A stretch of DNA of 64,000 nt from Cystobacter fuscus (GTDB taxonomy: Bacteria > Myxococcota > Myxococcia > Myxococcales > Myxococcaceae). Below are positions 1 through 9,500 of this stretch, one piece after another; positions within the stretch are counted from its first letter, which is position 1; every line of letters starts with the position of its first letter. The notes below the pieces were generated by a model. That model saw only the letters and a program-made list of their open reading frames with translations, made no database searches and had not been told where the DNA came from. The position numbers were made by a program, and so were the translations under genes. The stretch spans positions 5,518,001-5,582,000 of the forward strand of contig NZ_CP022098.1 in assembly GCF_002305875.1 (NCBI RefSeq), given 5' to 3'.

Positions 1-1125
1 CTCGAGGAGGAGCGCGCGATCGAGCAGGATCACGAGCTCCAGGGCCCTCGCGAAGCGATCCCTCAGCAGATGGTAGAGGAAGATGCGCCTCGCCTCGAGA
101 CGAGCGGACGATTCAAAGGAATCCAGCTCGGCGTCCGTCATGCCGACATCGAGTCGCAGGCGCTCCAGGCGATCACGCGCATAGGCCGCGAAACTCCCGG
201 CATAGAGCTTCTTGGGTGCATCCCCCGCCCGTACGAAGCCGAGCGCGGGAAACTTCCGCCTCAGCAGGAGATCGAGCGCGAACCGTTGCTGGTAGACGCG
301 CTTCATCAGCGCGAATTCCGCCTCGGTCTTGTGGTGTCGTCCACGCGTCGCCAGGAACAGGGCACGTCGGGTGATGGGAAGTGCATGCGCCTTCCCGAGG
401 CGGGAGACAGGGTAGTCCCGTGCGGCATCCATCTGGTCGTAGCAGCAACCAAAGTTCAGGAGGAGTCCTGCCTGCTGGCTCTTGCGAATCTGCGTCAGCG
501 CGAGCGACCCGCAGGTGTGTAGGCCAATCGAGACCCGATCCTGACCGGAAAAGAGCGGATCAATCTCACCCTGCGGCCCATCTTCGACGGAGGAGTGGAT
601 GAAACACAGCTTTTCCCGCGGCAGGCTCCTTGCCCTTCGCAGCCAGTCCCGACCTTTCTCCTGCAAAGCGGCATCACGATCAATGCTGTGGAAGGTCCAA
701 TCGAAAGTCCTGACACAGAGACGAGCGAGATGTCCCATGCCGCCACCGATGTCGACCGCCTGGCGAATCGTCCTGGTTCTCGGTCCGAGCAGGGCGAGGA
801 CCCGCTCGATCTCATGAGCCTTCTTGGCATTGAGTCCCTGTGCGTCCGCGGTCGTCAGACGTTGAACGCCTTCATGCCAGGGCAGGGCTGTCAGCTCACG
901 AAGAGCGAGCACGAGCGAGTACAGCGATCGGGGAGGCTCACCTGGAAGCTCCCCAGCATCCAGCCTCCGTTCACCCTCGTCGTCGAGTGATTCAGCGTAG
1001 GGCAGCCAGGCCTCGGGATAAGCGGCTCCGGACTCCGGCCAGTTCTGGAGGATGGAACGTGACCAGAGCTCGGACCACGGCCTGAGCAGGTCGGTGAGCG
1101 CTTTCAACCGATCTTGAAGGTTCAT
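1..1125 (-). CDS. METTL25/RRNAD1-type SAM-dependent methyltransferase, 3' end cut by window edge
   Basis: The minus frame stays open from an ATG at 1125 to base 1, giving 375 residues with no stop, so the C-terminus lies outside the window. Residues 124-136 (VDIGGGMGHLARL) form a glycine-rich SAM-binding motif I. HTCGSL at 203-208 and NFGCCY at 224-229 match the conserved H-x-CG-L and GCCY blocks of the METTL25/RRNAD1 (Methyltransf_32) family. These are usually cytosolic enzymes of uncertain substrate. GGAAGAGG lies just upstream of the ATG; an in-frame GTG 15 nt upstream is a weaker alternative start. The gene is divergent from metN. The fold and family are seen in the sequence; the substrate is unknown. 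Confidence 0.82.
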   Translation of the reverse strand, partial: MNLQDRLKALTDLLRPWSELWSRSILQNWPESGAAYPEAWLPYAESLDDEGERRLDAGELPGEPPRSLYSLVLALRELTALPWHEGVQRLTTADAQGLNAKKAHEIERVLALLGPRTRTIRQAVDIGGGMGHLARLCVRTFDWTFHSIDRDAALQEKGRDWLRRARSLPREKLCFIHSSVEDGPQGEIDPLFSGQDRVSIGLHTCGSLALTQIRKSQQAGLLLNFGCCYDQMDAARDYPVSRLGKAHALPITRRALFLATRGRHHKTEAEFALMKRVYQQRFALDLLLRRKFPALGFVRAGDAPKKLYAGSFAAYARDRLERLRLDVGMTDAELDSFESSARLEARRIFLYHLLRDRFARALELVILLDRALLLE

Positions 1126-1194
1126 CCTCTTCCACTTCACCCACCACGAACGAGCACCTGAATACAGGCCGCGTATCCCGCGAGAAGGAAGAAG

Positions 1195-1274
1195 TATACT
1201 CGACCGTCCTGTACCGGGATGAAAGCCCTCCAAGCCGTTGGCGTTGACATTGGACGGGTGTCCGTTATAACGGA
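1195..1274 (+). promoter_or_regulatory. Candidate metN promoter -10 and 14-bp perfect palindrome
   Basis: TATACT at 1195-1200 is a good -10 hexamer without a convincing -35. Downstream, TCCGTTATAACGGA at 1261-1274 is a perfect 14-bp palindrome with an AT-rich centre, in the leader of the methionine importer. It could be an operator for a dimeric repressor or the stem of a small hairpin. It does not match the E. coli MetJ box (AGACGTCT) and no known SAM riboswitch class is recognisable here. The regulatory role is inferred from position only. Confidence 0.4.
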
Positions 1275-1324
1275 TGCGGCCGAAGAGGTGCTGGGTTCGC
1301 GGCGTTCCAACCCACTCCATGTCT

Positions 1325-1345
1325 GGGCCTCGAGCCCGGAGGGCT
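1325..1345 (+). promoter_or_regulatory. Two mutually exclusive hairpins over the metN ribosome binding site
   Basis: AGCCC (1333-1337), GGA and GGGCT (1341-1345) form a perfect small hairpin containing the whole Shine-Dalgarno GGAGGG (1338-1343) of metN. The 5' arm can instead pair upstream: GGGC at 1325-1328 with GCCC at 1334-1337. One fold hides the ribosome binding site and the other frees it. That is the layout of a translational switch. The arms are short and GC-rich, so chance is possible. Confidence 0.35.
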
Positions 1346-1348
1346 TCA

Positions 1349-2392
1349 GTGATTCGGCTGCGAAATCTGGTGAAGACCTTCTCCTCCGCGAAGGGAGCGG
1401 AGAGGGCGCTCGACGGAGTCTCGCTCGAGATCTCCAAGGGCGAGATGTTTGGGATCATCGGGCGCAGCGGCGCGGGCAAGACGACGCTCTTGAGGACCAT
1501 CAACCTGCTCGAACGGCCAGAGCAAGGCTCCGTGGAGGTGGACGGGAGCGACCTGACGCGGCTCGACGAACCGGCGCTGGCCAATGCGAGACGCGACATC
1601 GGCATGGTGTTCCAGAACTTCGGGTTGCTCGCGCGGCGGACCGTGGCTGGGAACGTCGCCTTGCCGCTCGAGCTGGCGGGCCACTCGCGCGCGGACATTC
1701 TTCCTCGGGTGCGCTCGCTGCTGGCGCGGGTGGGACTGAAGGACAAGGAAGAAGCGTGGCCGTCTCAGCTCAGCGGAGGCCAGAAGCAACGCGTGGGGAT
1801 TGCGCGGGCGCTCGCCACCTCTCCCAAGCTGCTCTTGTGCGACGAGGCCACCTCGGCGCTCGATCCAGAGACGACGACGCAGATCCTCGAGCTGCTCCGC
1901 GAGCTCAACGAGGAGCTGGGGCTGACCATCGTCTTCGTCACGCATGAGGGAGACGTCGTCAGGCGGCTCGCGGACCAGGTAGCGGTCATGGAGGGTGGTC
2001 GGATCGTCGAGCAGGGTCGCGTCTTCGACATCTTCACCCAGCCCCGCTCGAAGACCGCTCGGAGCTTCGCCGCGGAGCTGAGTGCCTCGCCCATTCCGGA
2101 GGCGCTTCGGTTCGAAGCGAAGCGTCGACCGGGCGTCGGAGCGGCCACGTTGATCACCCTGGCGGTGCCCGACGAGTCCGCGCACGAGGCGCTGGTCAGC
2201 GTGCTGGTGCGGCGGTTCGAGCTCAACGTCGACGTGGTGGCCGGGCGCATCGAGCACATCCAGGGCCGCAGGTGGGGAAGCCTGTCCCTGCTGGCCTCGG
2301 GCGAGCCCGAGCGGATGGGCGCGGCGATCCACTTCCTGCGCGAACGTCACATTGGAGTCGAGGTGCTCGGCCATGTCGCCGGCGATGCTTGA
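1349..2392 (+). CDS. metN: Methionine ABC importer ATP-binding protein MetN
   Basis: This 347-residue cytoplasmic ATPase powers uptake of D/L-methionine through MetI. The N-terminal domain has the ABC elements: Walker A GRSGAGKTT, signature LSGGQ, Walker B LLLCDEATSALD and the switch histidine in VTHEG. The last ~100 residues form the ACT-like NIL domain, which in E. coli MetN binds methionine and inhibits transport. A longer frame exists, but I chose the GTG at 1349 because GGAGGG lies 5 nt upstream and the protein then begins VIRLRNLVKTF, like the family. The end overlaps metI. The order metN-metI-metQ is standard. Confidence 0.93.
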   Translation: MIRLRNLVKTFSSAKGAERALDGVSLEISKGEMFGIIGRSGAGKTTLLRTINLLERPEQGSVEVDGSDLTRLDEPALANARRDIGMVFQNFGLLARRTVAGNVALPLELAGHSRADILPRVRSLLARVGLKDKEEAWPSQLSGGQKQRVGIARALATSPKLLLCDEATSALDPETTTQILELLRELNEELGLTIVFVTHEGDVVRRLADQVAVMEGGRIVEQGRVFDIFTQPRSKTARSFAAELSASPIPEALRFEAKRRPGVGAATLITLAVPDESAHEALVSVLVRRFELNVDVVAGRIEHIQGRRWGSLSLLASGEPERMGAAIHFLRERHIGVEVLGHVAGDA

Positions 2393-3026
2393 GTTGCTGG
2401 GGAATTCCCTCTTGGAGACGCTGGTGATGGTGGGCGTGTCCAGCGTGCTCGCGATCGCCGCCGGGCTGCCACTTGGAGTCGGGCTGTTGCTGACCGCTCC
2501 CGGCCACCTCTACGAGCGGCCGTGGCTCCACCGGGTCCTCGCGCTCATCGTGAACGCCACCCGCTCCACGCCGTTCATCATCCTCATGGTCAGCATCATT
2601 CCGCTGACACGGCTCCTGGTGGGCACGGCCATTGGCACTCGCGCGGCGATCGTCCCGCTGGCCTTCGCCGCGGCCCCGTTCGTGGCGCGGCTCTTCGAGA
2701 CGGCGCTCCAGGCGGTGGATCGCGAGCTGATTGACGCGGCCCGCTCGCTGGGGGCGACCCGCTGGCAGATCGTCTGGAAGGTGCTGCTCCACGAAGCGCT
2801 GCCTGGCCTGGTCGCCGCGGCGACCGTCATGGTCATCAGCCTGATCGGCTCCTCGGCGATGGCCGGTGCGGTGGGGGGCGGCGGGCTGGGAGATCTCGGC
2901 ATCCGCTATGGGTACCAGCGCTTCCAGCCGTGGGTGATGGCCGCCGTGGTGGTGGTGTTGATGGTGCTGGTCAATGCGGTTCAACTCGCTGGCGATGTTC
3001 TCGTGCGCCGGCTCTCGCGAAAGTAG
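2373..3026 (+). CDS. metI: Methionine ABC importer permease MetI
   Basis: This inner-membrane permease pairs with MetN and receives methionine from MetQ. At 217 residues it has the same length as E. coli MetI. It has about five hydrophobic helices, and the EAA loop that docks on the ATPase is clear (ELIDAARSLGATRWQIVWKV). I chose the ATG at 2373, with GAGG about 9 nt upstream, over the ATG at 2385; it overlaps metN by 20 nt, suggesting translational coupling. The next gene starts 6 nt after the stop. Confidence 0.93.
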   Translation: MSPAMLELLGNSLLETLVMVGVSSVLAIAAGLPLGVGLLLTAPGHLYERPWLHRVLALIVNATRSTPFIILMVSIIPLTRLLVGTAIGTRAAIVPLAFAAAPFVARLFETALQAVDRELIDAARSLGATRWQIVWKVLLHEALPGLVAAATVMVISLIGSSAMAGAVGGGGLGDLGIRYGYQRFQPWVMAAVVVVLMVLVNAVQLAGDVLVRRLSRK

Positions 3027-3032
3027 GCTCCG

Positions 3033-3809
3033 ATGCTTCGCGGCTTGTTTCTCCTCGTCCTTTCCGTTTCCGCGGTGGCTTCCGCTCAGCCGCGTGTCTT
3101 GAAGGTGGGTGTCACCGCCGGGCCCCATGCACAGATCCTCGAGGTGGCCGCTCGCGTCGCCGCCAAGGAAGGCTTGACGGTGAAGATCATCGAGTTCAGC
3201 GACTACGTGCAGCCCAACGAGGCGTTGGCGGCCGGTGAGCTCGACGCCAACAGCTTTCAGCACCAGCCCTACCTGGACCAACAGAAGAAGGACCGCGGCT
3301 ACCGGATTGTCTCCATCGCGCGCACGGTCACGTTTCCCATCGGTGTCTACTCGCGCAAGCACACCGCACTGGGGCAACTGCCCAAGGGGGCGCGGGTGGC
3401 GCTCCCGAATGATCCCACCAACGGTGGGCGTGTCCTCAAGTTGCTCGAGCGCGAGAAGCTCATCCAGTTGCGCAAGGGAGTGGGGATCGACGCCAGCGTC
3501 ACCGATGTCGAAGCCAACCCGAAACAGCTCAAGTTCATCGAACTCGATGCCGCGCAGCTCCCTCGCTCGCTCGACGATGTGGATGCGGCGGCGATCAACA
3601 CCAACTATGCGCTCGAAGCGGGACTCAATCCCCTGAAGGACGCGCTGGTGAGAGAGGCTGCTGCCTCTCCGTATGCCAACGTGCTCGCCGTGCGCGAGAG
3701 CGAGCGCTCCCGTCCCGAGTTCCAGGTCCTGGTCCGGGCGTACCACTCGTCCGAGGTCAAGCGCTTCATCGACGAGACGTTTCGCGGCGCCATCGTGACG
3801 GCCTGGTAG
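3033..3809 (+). CDS. metQ: Methionine-binding protein of the MetQ/NlpA family, without lipobox
   Basis: This 258-residue periplasmic binding protein is the substrate receptor for MetNI. The family is recognisable from LKVGVTAGPHAQIL, EFSDYVQPNEALAAGELDAN, FQHQPYLD, VALPNDPTNGGRVL and INTNYALEAGL. Classical MetQ is a lipoprotein. Here the signal peptide (residues 1-18) ends VASAQP and has no cysteine near the cleavage point, so the protein should be released by signal peptidase I and be soluble in the periplasm. It is the last gene of the operon and is followed by a possible terminator. Confidence 0.92.
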   Translation: MLRGLFLLVLSVSAVASAQPRVLKVGVTAGPHAQILEVAARVAAKEGLTVKIIEFSDYVQPNEALAAGELDANSFQHQPYLDQQKKDRGYRIVSIARTVTFPIGVYSRKHTALGQLPKGARVALPNDPTNGGRVLKLLEREKLIQLRKGVGIDASVTDVEANPKQLKFIELDAAQLPRSLDDVDAAAINTNYALEAGLNPLKDALVREAAASPYANVLAVRESERSRPEFQVLVRAYHSSEVKRFIDETFRGAIVTAW

Positions 3810-3832
3810 CCCGTGCCGCCCCCACGCCATGA

Positions 3833-3860
3833 GGGCAGCCTCCCTGCCCACTGAACTTTT
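3833..3860 (+). terminator. Candidate terminator after metNIQ
   Basis: GGGCAG (3833-3838) and CTGCCC (3844-3849) form a 6-bp stem with a 5-nt loop. It is followed by CTGAACTTTT, a short T-rich tail, 24 nt after the metQ stop. The position is right but the stem is short. Confidence 0.42.
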
Positions 3861-3983
3861 CCATGGGGTCAGGGGGTCCTCGGGTCGGACGGCGGCGAGC
3901 CGGCCGAGGAGCGTCAGGAGGTATGCGGACCCGGATTCGTTCGTTCAGTCAGGGCCGGGTCCGGGTTAAATCAGGGGCCCAGA

Positions 3984-6323
3984 ATGCTTCCCGCCGCACT
4001 GATGCTCTTGAACCGGCACCTGCCCCGTGGAATGGCGCTCCTGACGCTCCTCCTCGCCTGGGCCGCCGCCGCCGCGCCCATCAAACAGGTCCCCGAAGGA
4101 GGACGCGCCATCCCCGTCATTCAGCAGGGGATCGTGTGCGGCCCGGTGAGCGGAGGGTGGTTGCTGTCGGCGGATGGGCGCTCCATCCGGCCGCCTCCTT
4201 CAGGCGCCGAGGGAGCCGCGCGGACACTCGACCTCAAGGTCGCGGAGGACGCATCTCAGTGCGCGTCGAGCCAGGACATCGTCACCGTCATCGCCACCGG
4301 GCCCTTTCCGATCATCGACACCGCGGGGATGAGCTTCTTTCCGGACGATGGGCGCATCGAGCTGAAGGGACAGCGTCTCCAGGACGTCGCGGTGGGCTGG
4401 TTCGTACCGGCGAAGAATGAGCAGGAGGGCCCCCGCGAAGGCATGGAGCTCTGCCTCAATCCGTCTTCCGGAGCCAGGCAGTCCGAGTGCACCGTGCCCC
4501 TGGCGTCCGGTCTCCCCTCGGATGCGGCGCTCTTCTGGATTCCGCCCCATGGCAAGCGCGGTCCCGAGGTGACGACCTACGATGCCAACGGCACCCTCGT
4601 GGCGCCCGAGTCCTTCCAGCTCCGGCCCGGCCGCATCATCCTGACCCGACCGCTCTTCCAGTCCAGTGGCGTGGACCTGTCCAAGGGGCCAGGCCGGGTG
4701 ATGGTCTCCCATCCCGAGGCGGTCGCCTCCGCTGATTGCGCTCCCGCCCGGTGCGAGCCCACCGAGGACTTCATCGCCATCCGCAACGTCACGGGGCTGG
4801 AGGCCCAGATCACCCTTCGTCTGCGGCTCGTCCCCCGCGTCCTGTTGGCTCGCGGGGACGCCTTCGACGCGACGGTGTCCGCCACGTTGCCCGTCCTGTC
4901 CTGTCCCCTGACCGCGGTGGAGGGCACCGTGTTGCGCGATGCCGCGGAATCGGCCCTGGTGGTGCGTCTGGATCCGTCCTGTGGACATGATCCCCAAGGC
5001 CTGCTCTGGACGGTCAATGGCGAGCGCGCCGCGGTGGGGCGTGTGGTGAAGGTCTCCGAGGGCACCTATGTGCTCCTGCGCACGGGGGGCACCTCGTCCC
5101 AGCAGGTCACCATCTCGGCGGCCAGTTCTCCCCTCGAGCGGACCGTGGTCGCCTCGACGACCGCGAAGACCCAGCCGCTGCCCTACCCACGCGTCAGTCT
5201 CGAGCTGCCGAACCACGGGGCCCTCGACTTCATCCCCACCAATCGTCCCGCGCTCGTGCAGGTCACTGGCAGCGGAGAGCAGGGGCGCTTCGTGCTGCTC
5301 CCCATCGAAGGGGCCTATCGCGTCATCACCCAGGGCAACACCACGCTGGTTCACGGAGACACGACCGCGGGTGGATTCGTGTCGCTGCGCTTCGGCTACC
5401 GGGTCCCCTCGCTTCCCGGTGAGCTGTCGACCGCGGACCTCGCGCAGGTCGAGGAGCGCGTCCAGCGGGCGGTGCGAGAAGCCAGCGTCCCCACGGATGT
5501 CTCCCGGCTGATCGAGTTCGTCTGCGCGGACAAGGACGGCGTGGATCACCTCATTGAACCGAGCCGGCCCTACCGCATCAACTACGCCATGCGGCACACC
5601 TGTCGGGTCATCGTTCATCGCGAGCGGCTCAACCCCGAGGAGGGAATCCAGGAGATCATCCTCCGGATCGATGTCACGAAGCGCGACGGTTCCTCCCGGG
5701 GAGAGAGTCATGTCGAGCAGCGGATGCTGCTGCGGCCCGGAGGAGAGGAGCGCATCATCCCCGTCCAGGGCGGCCTCGGTCAGTTCGATCGGATCCTGGT
5801 GCAGGTCGCGCATGTCGCCGACGAGTCCCGTTACGCCCTGAGCGCGACGGACCGGACGGGTCTTCCCTCGGCGCAATGGTCGGCCATCGTCGAGGGAGGC
5901 TTCCTGCGGCTCTATGCGACGGGCGCCGTTCCCGCGGGCCTCTACCGTGTGACGCAACCCAGCGGTCAGCTCACGCTCAACTTCGGGGTGCTGTCCCGTC
6001 TGGTCCTGCTGAACGAAGAAGGTCAGGAGCGGTTGCTGGGAATCGAGATCGGCCTCATGGGGCTGGGGCTCATTCCCCAGTCGAGCGACATCCACTTCCC
6101 GCCCACGTTGGCGCTCGTGGGCGGCGTGGGACTGCGCGTGCCGATCGGCACGGGAGCGGCGGTGGGTGTCCAGGCGTGGATTGCCCACGAGTTCCGGGGC
6201 GACGTCACGCGCAACCTGAAGCCCGGCGAGGACCCGAACACCGACCTGCGGGTCCCCTCCAGCAAGTGGTCCTTCATGTTCGGGCCCAGCATTTCGATCG
6301 GCGACATCGGGTTCAATCTCTAG
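3984..6323 (+). CDS. Secreted 779-aa protein of unknown function
   Basis: I do not recognise the family. The N-terminus (residues 1-32) is a signal peptide with basic residues, a leucine-rich core and an AAAAAP cleavage region. The body is beta-rich with scattered cysteines (IVCGPV, CASSQD, SADCAPARCE), suggesting disulfides outside the cytoplasm. The final ~110 residues contain alternating hydrophobic strands and glycine-rich turns and end in FNL. That resembles a small membrane beta-sheet or barrel, so outer-membrane attachment is possible. The ATG follows AGGGGC. It is monocistronic, between the metQ terminator and a kinase gene. It is probably a lineage-specific envelope protein; the function is unknown. 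Confidence 0.7.
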   Translation: MLPAALMLLNRHLPRGMALLTLLLAWAAAAAPIKQVPEGGRAIPVIQQGIVCGPVSGGWLLSADGRSIRPPPSGAEGAARTLDLKVAEDASQCASSQDIVTVIATGPFPIIDTAGMSFFPDDGRIELKGQRLQDVAVGWFVPAKNEQEGPREGMELCLNPSSGARQSECTVPLASGLPSDAALFWIPPHGKRGPEVTTYDANGTLVAPESFQLRPGRIILTRPLFQSSGVDLSKGPGRVMVSHPEAVASADCAPARCEPTEDFIAIRNVTGLEAQITLRLRLVPRVLLARGDAFDATVSATLPVLSCPLTAVEGTVLRDAAESALVVRLDPSCGHDPQGLLWTVNGERAAVGRVVKVSEGTYVLLRTGGTSSQQVTISAASSPLERTVVASTTAKTQPLPYPRVSLELPNHGALDFIPTNRPALVQVTGSGEQGRFVLLPIEGAYRVITQGNTTLVHGDTTAGGFVSLRFGYRVPSLPGELSTADLAQVEERVQRAVREASVPTDVSRLIEFVCADKDGVDHLIEPSRPYRINYAMRHTCRVIVHRERLNPEEGIQEIILRIDVTKRDGSSRGESHVEQRMLLRPGGEERIIPVQGGLGQFDRILVQVAHVADESRYALSATDRTGLPSAQWSAIVEGGFLRLYATGAVPAGLYRVTQPSGQLTLNFGVLSRLVLLNEEGQERLLGIEIGLMGLGLIPQSSDIHFPPTLALVGGVGLRVPIGTGAAVGVQAWIAHEFRGDVTRNLKPGEDPNTDLRVPSSKWSFMFGPSISIGDIGFNL

Positions 6324-6520
6324 CGCGCCAGGGCCAGTGCCTCCAGGCGCGGCCGGGCATTCACTCGGCGAGCGGGCCCGTGGTACCCACAGACATCGCG
6401 AGCGGAAGCGAGAGGGGAGGGGGCCGCGAAGGCGCCTGGCTGACGCTGGCGGCGCTGCTTCTGGGGAGCGTACAGTCGGCGCGCCCCGCCCGTTCACCTC
6501 CGAACCCGAACCAGTCCCCG

Positions 6521-9500
6521 ATGAGTCGAGCCGCCACGTTCCTGCTGCGTGTTGCCCTGATGACGGCGTGCCTGTTGCCCCGTGCATCGGTCCTCGCCGC
6601 CGAGGCGCCGCCGCCCGAAGCCCAATCCCTGGAGCACATGCATCACACGGCGTGGACCGAGCGCGACGGCGCGCCGGGCAATGCCTACGGCATCGCGCAG
6701 ACGCCGGATGGCACGCTGTGGATCGGCTCGCCGCTCGGCCTGCTCCGCTTCGACGGCATGCGCTTCGAGCTCTACACCGCGCCCGACACGGGCCGTCCAC
6801 TCACCGACGAAGCCTACCGCCTCTACGTCGGCCGCTCGGGCGAGCTGTGGATCGGCCTGCAACTGGGCGGCATCCACGTGCTGCGCGAGGGCGTGCTCAC
6901 GCGCTACGGCCAGGAGGACGGTCTCTCCCCGAGCACCGTGACCGACTTCGCGCAGGACCTGGAGGGCGACGTGTGGGCCTCTACCTCGCGTGGCCTGTAC
7001 CGCTTCGACGGCCGGCGCTGGCAGGTCGTCGACGACGGCGGGCTGAAACCAAACAGCAACGTGCAGACCGTGACGGTGGATCCGCGTGGCACGGTGTGGG
7101 CGGCCACCTCGTTCCAGATTTTCGCGAGGCCGCGCGGCGCGGCGCATTTCGCGCCGGTGCCAATGCCGCGTGACGCCTCCGGCGGCGAGCGCACTCTGCT
7201 CGGTGGCATCAACGTCTGCGTGGATGGCGCGGGTGAGCCCTGGTTCGCCATCGTGACGGGGGGCCTCATGCCACTGGCTGACCGCCAGCGGTGGTTCGAC
7301 GGCAAGAGCTTCGGCAGCGCGAGCGCCGGGACGCAGGGCCTGTGCCTGTTCGACCGCCAGGGCGGCGTGTGGATCGCTCTGGAGGAAGGCCTGGCGCGGC
7401 TGCCGTCGGCGAGCGTGCTGTCCGGGGCGCCGAAGACCGAACCGTTCGCGGACGTGCAGCGCACCGGCGCCGCCGTGCGCCTGAGCGGGAGCACCGTGTT
7501 GAGTCTGTTCGAGGATCGCGAAGGCAACGTCTGGGTGCTCACCAACGCCGGCATGGACCGCTTTCGCAGGAACAAGGTGGTGCCCGCGCTGCCCGAAGGT
7601 CCCCAATGGCCCAACGTCGCGCTCGCCCCCGCCGCCGACAACGGGCTGTGGATCGGTACGAGCCGCCACGGCCTCTTTCTGCGCGACGCCTCGGGACAGG
7701 TGCAGGGGCCGCTGGACGGCCCATCGCCGCACAAGTCGATCATCGTGCTGCACCGCGACCGCGCGGGCGACCTGTGGATCGGCAAGGTCGGCGAGCTGTG
7801 GCGCCTGGCCGGCGGCCAGCCGAAGGGCCGTCTGGAGCGCATCGAGCCGCCCGTCGACATCAACAAGCGTGGCAGCGCCGTGCAGGCCATCGCCGAGGAC
7901 AACGAGGGGGGCTTGTGGATGTCTTTCCGCGGCCTGGGCGTGCACCGCTGGAAGGACGGCCAGTGGAGCGCCAACGGCGGCGTGGCCGACCTGCCCAGGG
8001 ACTCGGTGGTGAGCATCGAGGCGGATCCGGCCGGGCGCGTCTGGCTCGGCTATTTCGACAACCGGCTCGCCCGTGTGGAGCACGGCCGCGCGCGAATGCT
8101 GGGTCCGTCCGAGGGACTGCAGGTCGGCAACGTGGCCGCGCTGCGGCCCTGGGGCGAGCGGTTGTGGGTGGGCGGCAACGCGGGCGTGGCGCTCTATGCG
8201 CAAGGCCGCTTCCATGCCCTGATGCCCGCGAGTGGCCCCGCCTTGCGCGGCGTGTCCGGCCTCGCGCGGACGGCCGAGGGCGAGCTGTGGATCCACGGCG
8301 CGGGTGGTGCGGTGCGCGTGCCGCGCGAGGAGGTGGAGGCCTTCGTGCGCGACCCTGCGCATGCCGTGCAGGTGGAGCGCTTCACGGCGGACGATGGGCT
8401 GGAGGGCTCGCCCGAGCCGCTCGGCCCCATCCCCACCCTGCTGCAGGGCGAGGACGGCCAGCTATGGCTGCCCACCAGCACCAATGTCTTTCGCATCGAT
8501 CCGCGGCGCATCGCGCGCAATCCGTTCGCGCCCAGCGTGCACGTCGGTACGGTGACGGCGGCGGGCACGGCCTACGCGGCCAGCGAGGGCCTGCATCTGC
8601 CGGCGCTCACCACCGCCTTCGAGATCGACTACACCGCGTTCAGCCTCACCATTCCCGAGCGTGTGCGCTTTCGCTACCAGCTCGAGGGCGTGGACGCGGA
8701 CTGGCAGGAGGCCGGCAACCGGCGGCGTGCGTTCTACACCAACGTGGGGCCGGGCTCGTATCGCTTCCGCGTGACGGCCGCCAACAACGACGGCGTGTGG
8801 AACGACACCGGCGCCGTCTTCACCTTCACGGTGCGGCCCGCCTTCCACCAGACCACGTGGTTCCACGCGCTGTGCGCGCTGGCCGCCGCGGCGCTGCTGT
8901 GGGGTATCTACCAGTTGCGGCTGCGCCAGGTGGCCGCGCAGCTGCGCGCGCGGTTGGAGGCGCGCTCGCAGGAGCGCGAGCGCATCGCGCGCGAGCTGCA
9001 CGACACGCTGCTGCAGGGCACGCAGGGCCTCATCCTCAGCATCCAGGGACTGGCCGCCGAGCTGCCCGAGGCGCACCCCACGCGCGGCAGGATCGAGGCG
9101 GTGCTGGACCGCGCCGACCAGGTGGTGGAGGAAGCGCGCGACCGCGTGCGCGACCTGCGGGCCGAATACACCGCTGACCAGGACCTGCCACGAGCCTTCG
9201 CCGTGCTGGGTGAGGAACTCGCGCGCGAGCGCTCCACGCGCTTCGGCGTGGTCGTCAAAGGCACGCCGCGCGACATGCCGGGCGCGGTGCTCGACGAGGC
9301 CTACCGCATCGGCCGCGAGGCGATTCTCAACGCCTTCGCGCATGCACGGGCCCAGGCCGTCGAGGTGGAGTTCGTCTACGAGACAGGCGCCTTCCTGCTG
9401 CGCGTGCGCGACGACGGCACGGGCATCGACGGGGAGGTGTTGGCGCAGGGCTCTCGGCCCGGGCACTGGGGCCTCGTGGGCATGCACGAGCGCGCGCAGC

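Noticed and set aside
1207-1348. Known SAM riboswitch in the metN leader
   Set aside because: I looked for SAM-I, SAM-II and SAH core motifs and found none; only the small hairpins are reported.
5876-6520. Upstream extension of the sensor kinase frame
   Set aside because: It overlaps the previous gene and reads as non-coding; ATG 6521 gives a proper signal sequence. A short signal-like stretch (GAWLTLAALLLGSVQSARPA) in this frame is curious but has no start.
4200-6800. 866-aa minus-strand open frame
   Set aside because: Antisense shadow of the 779-aa secreted protein; no start signal and no recognisable domain.
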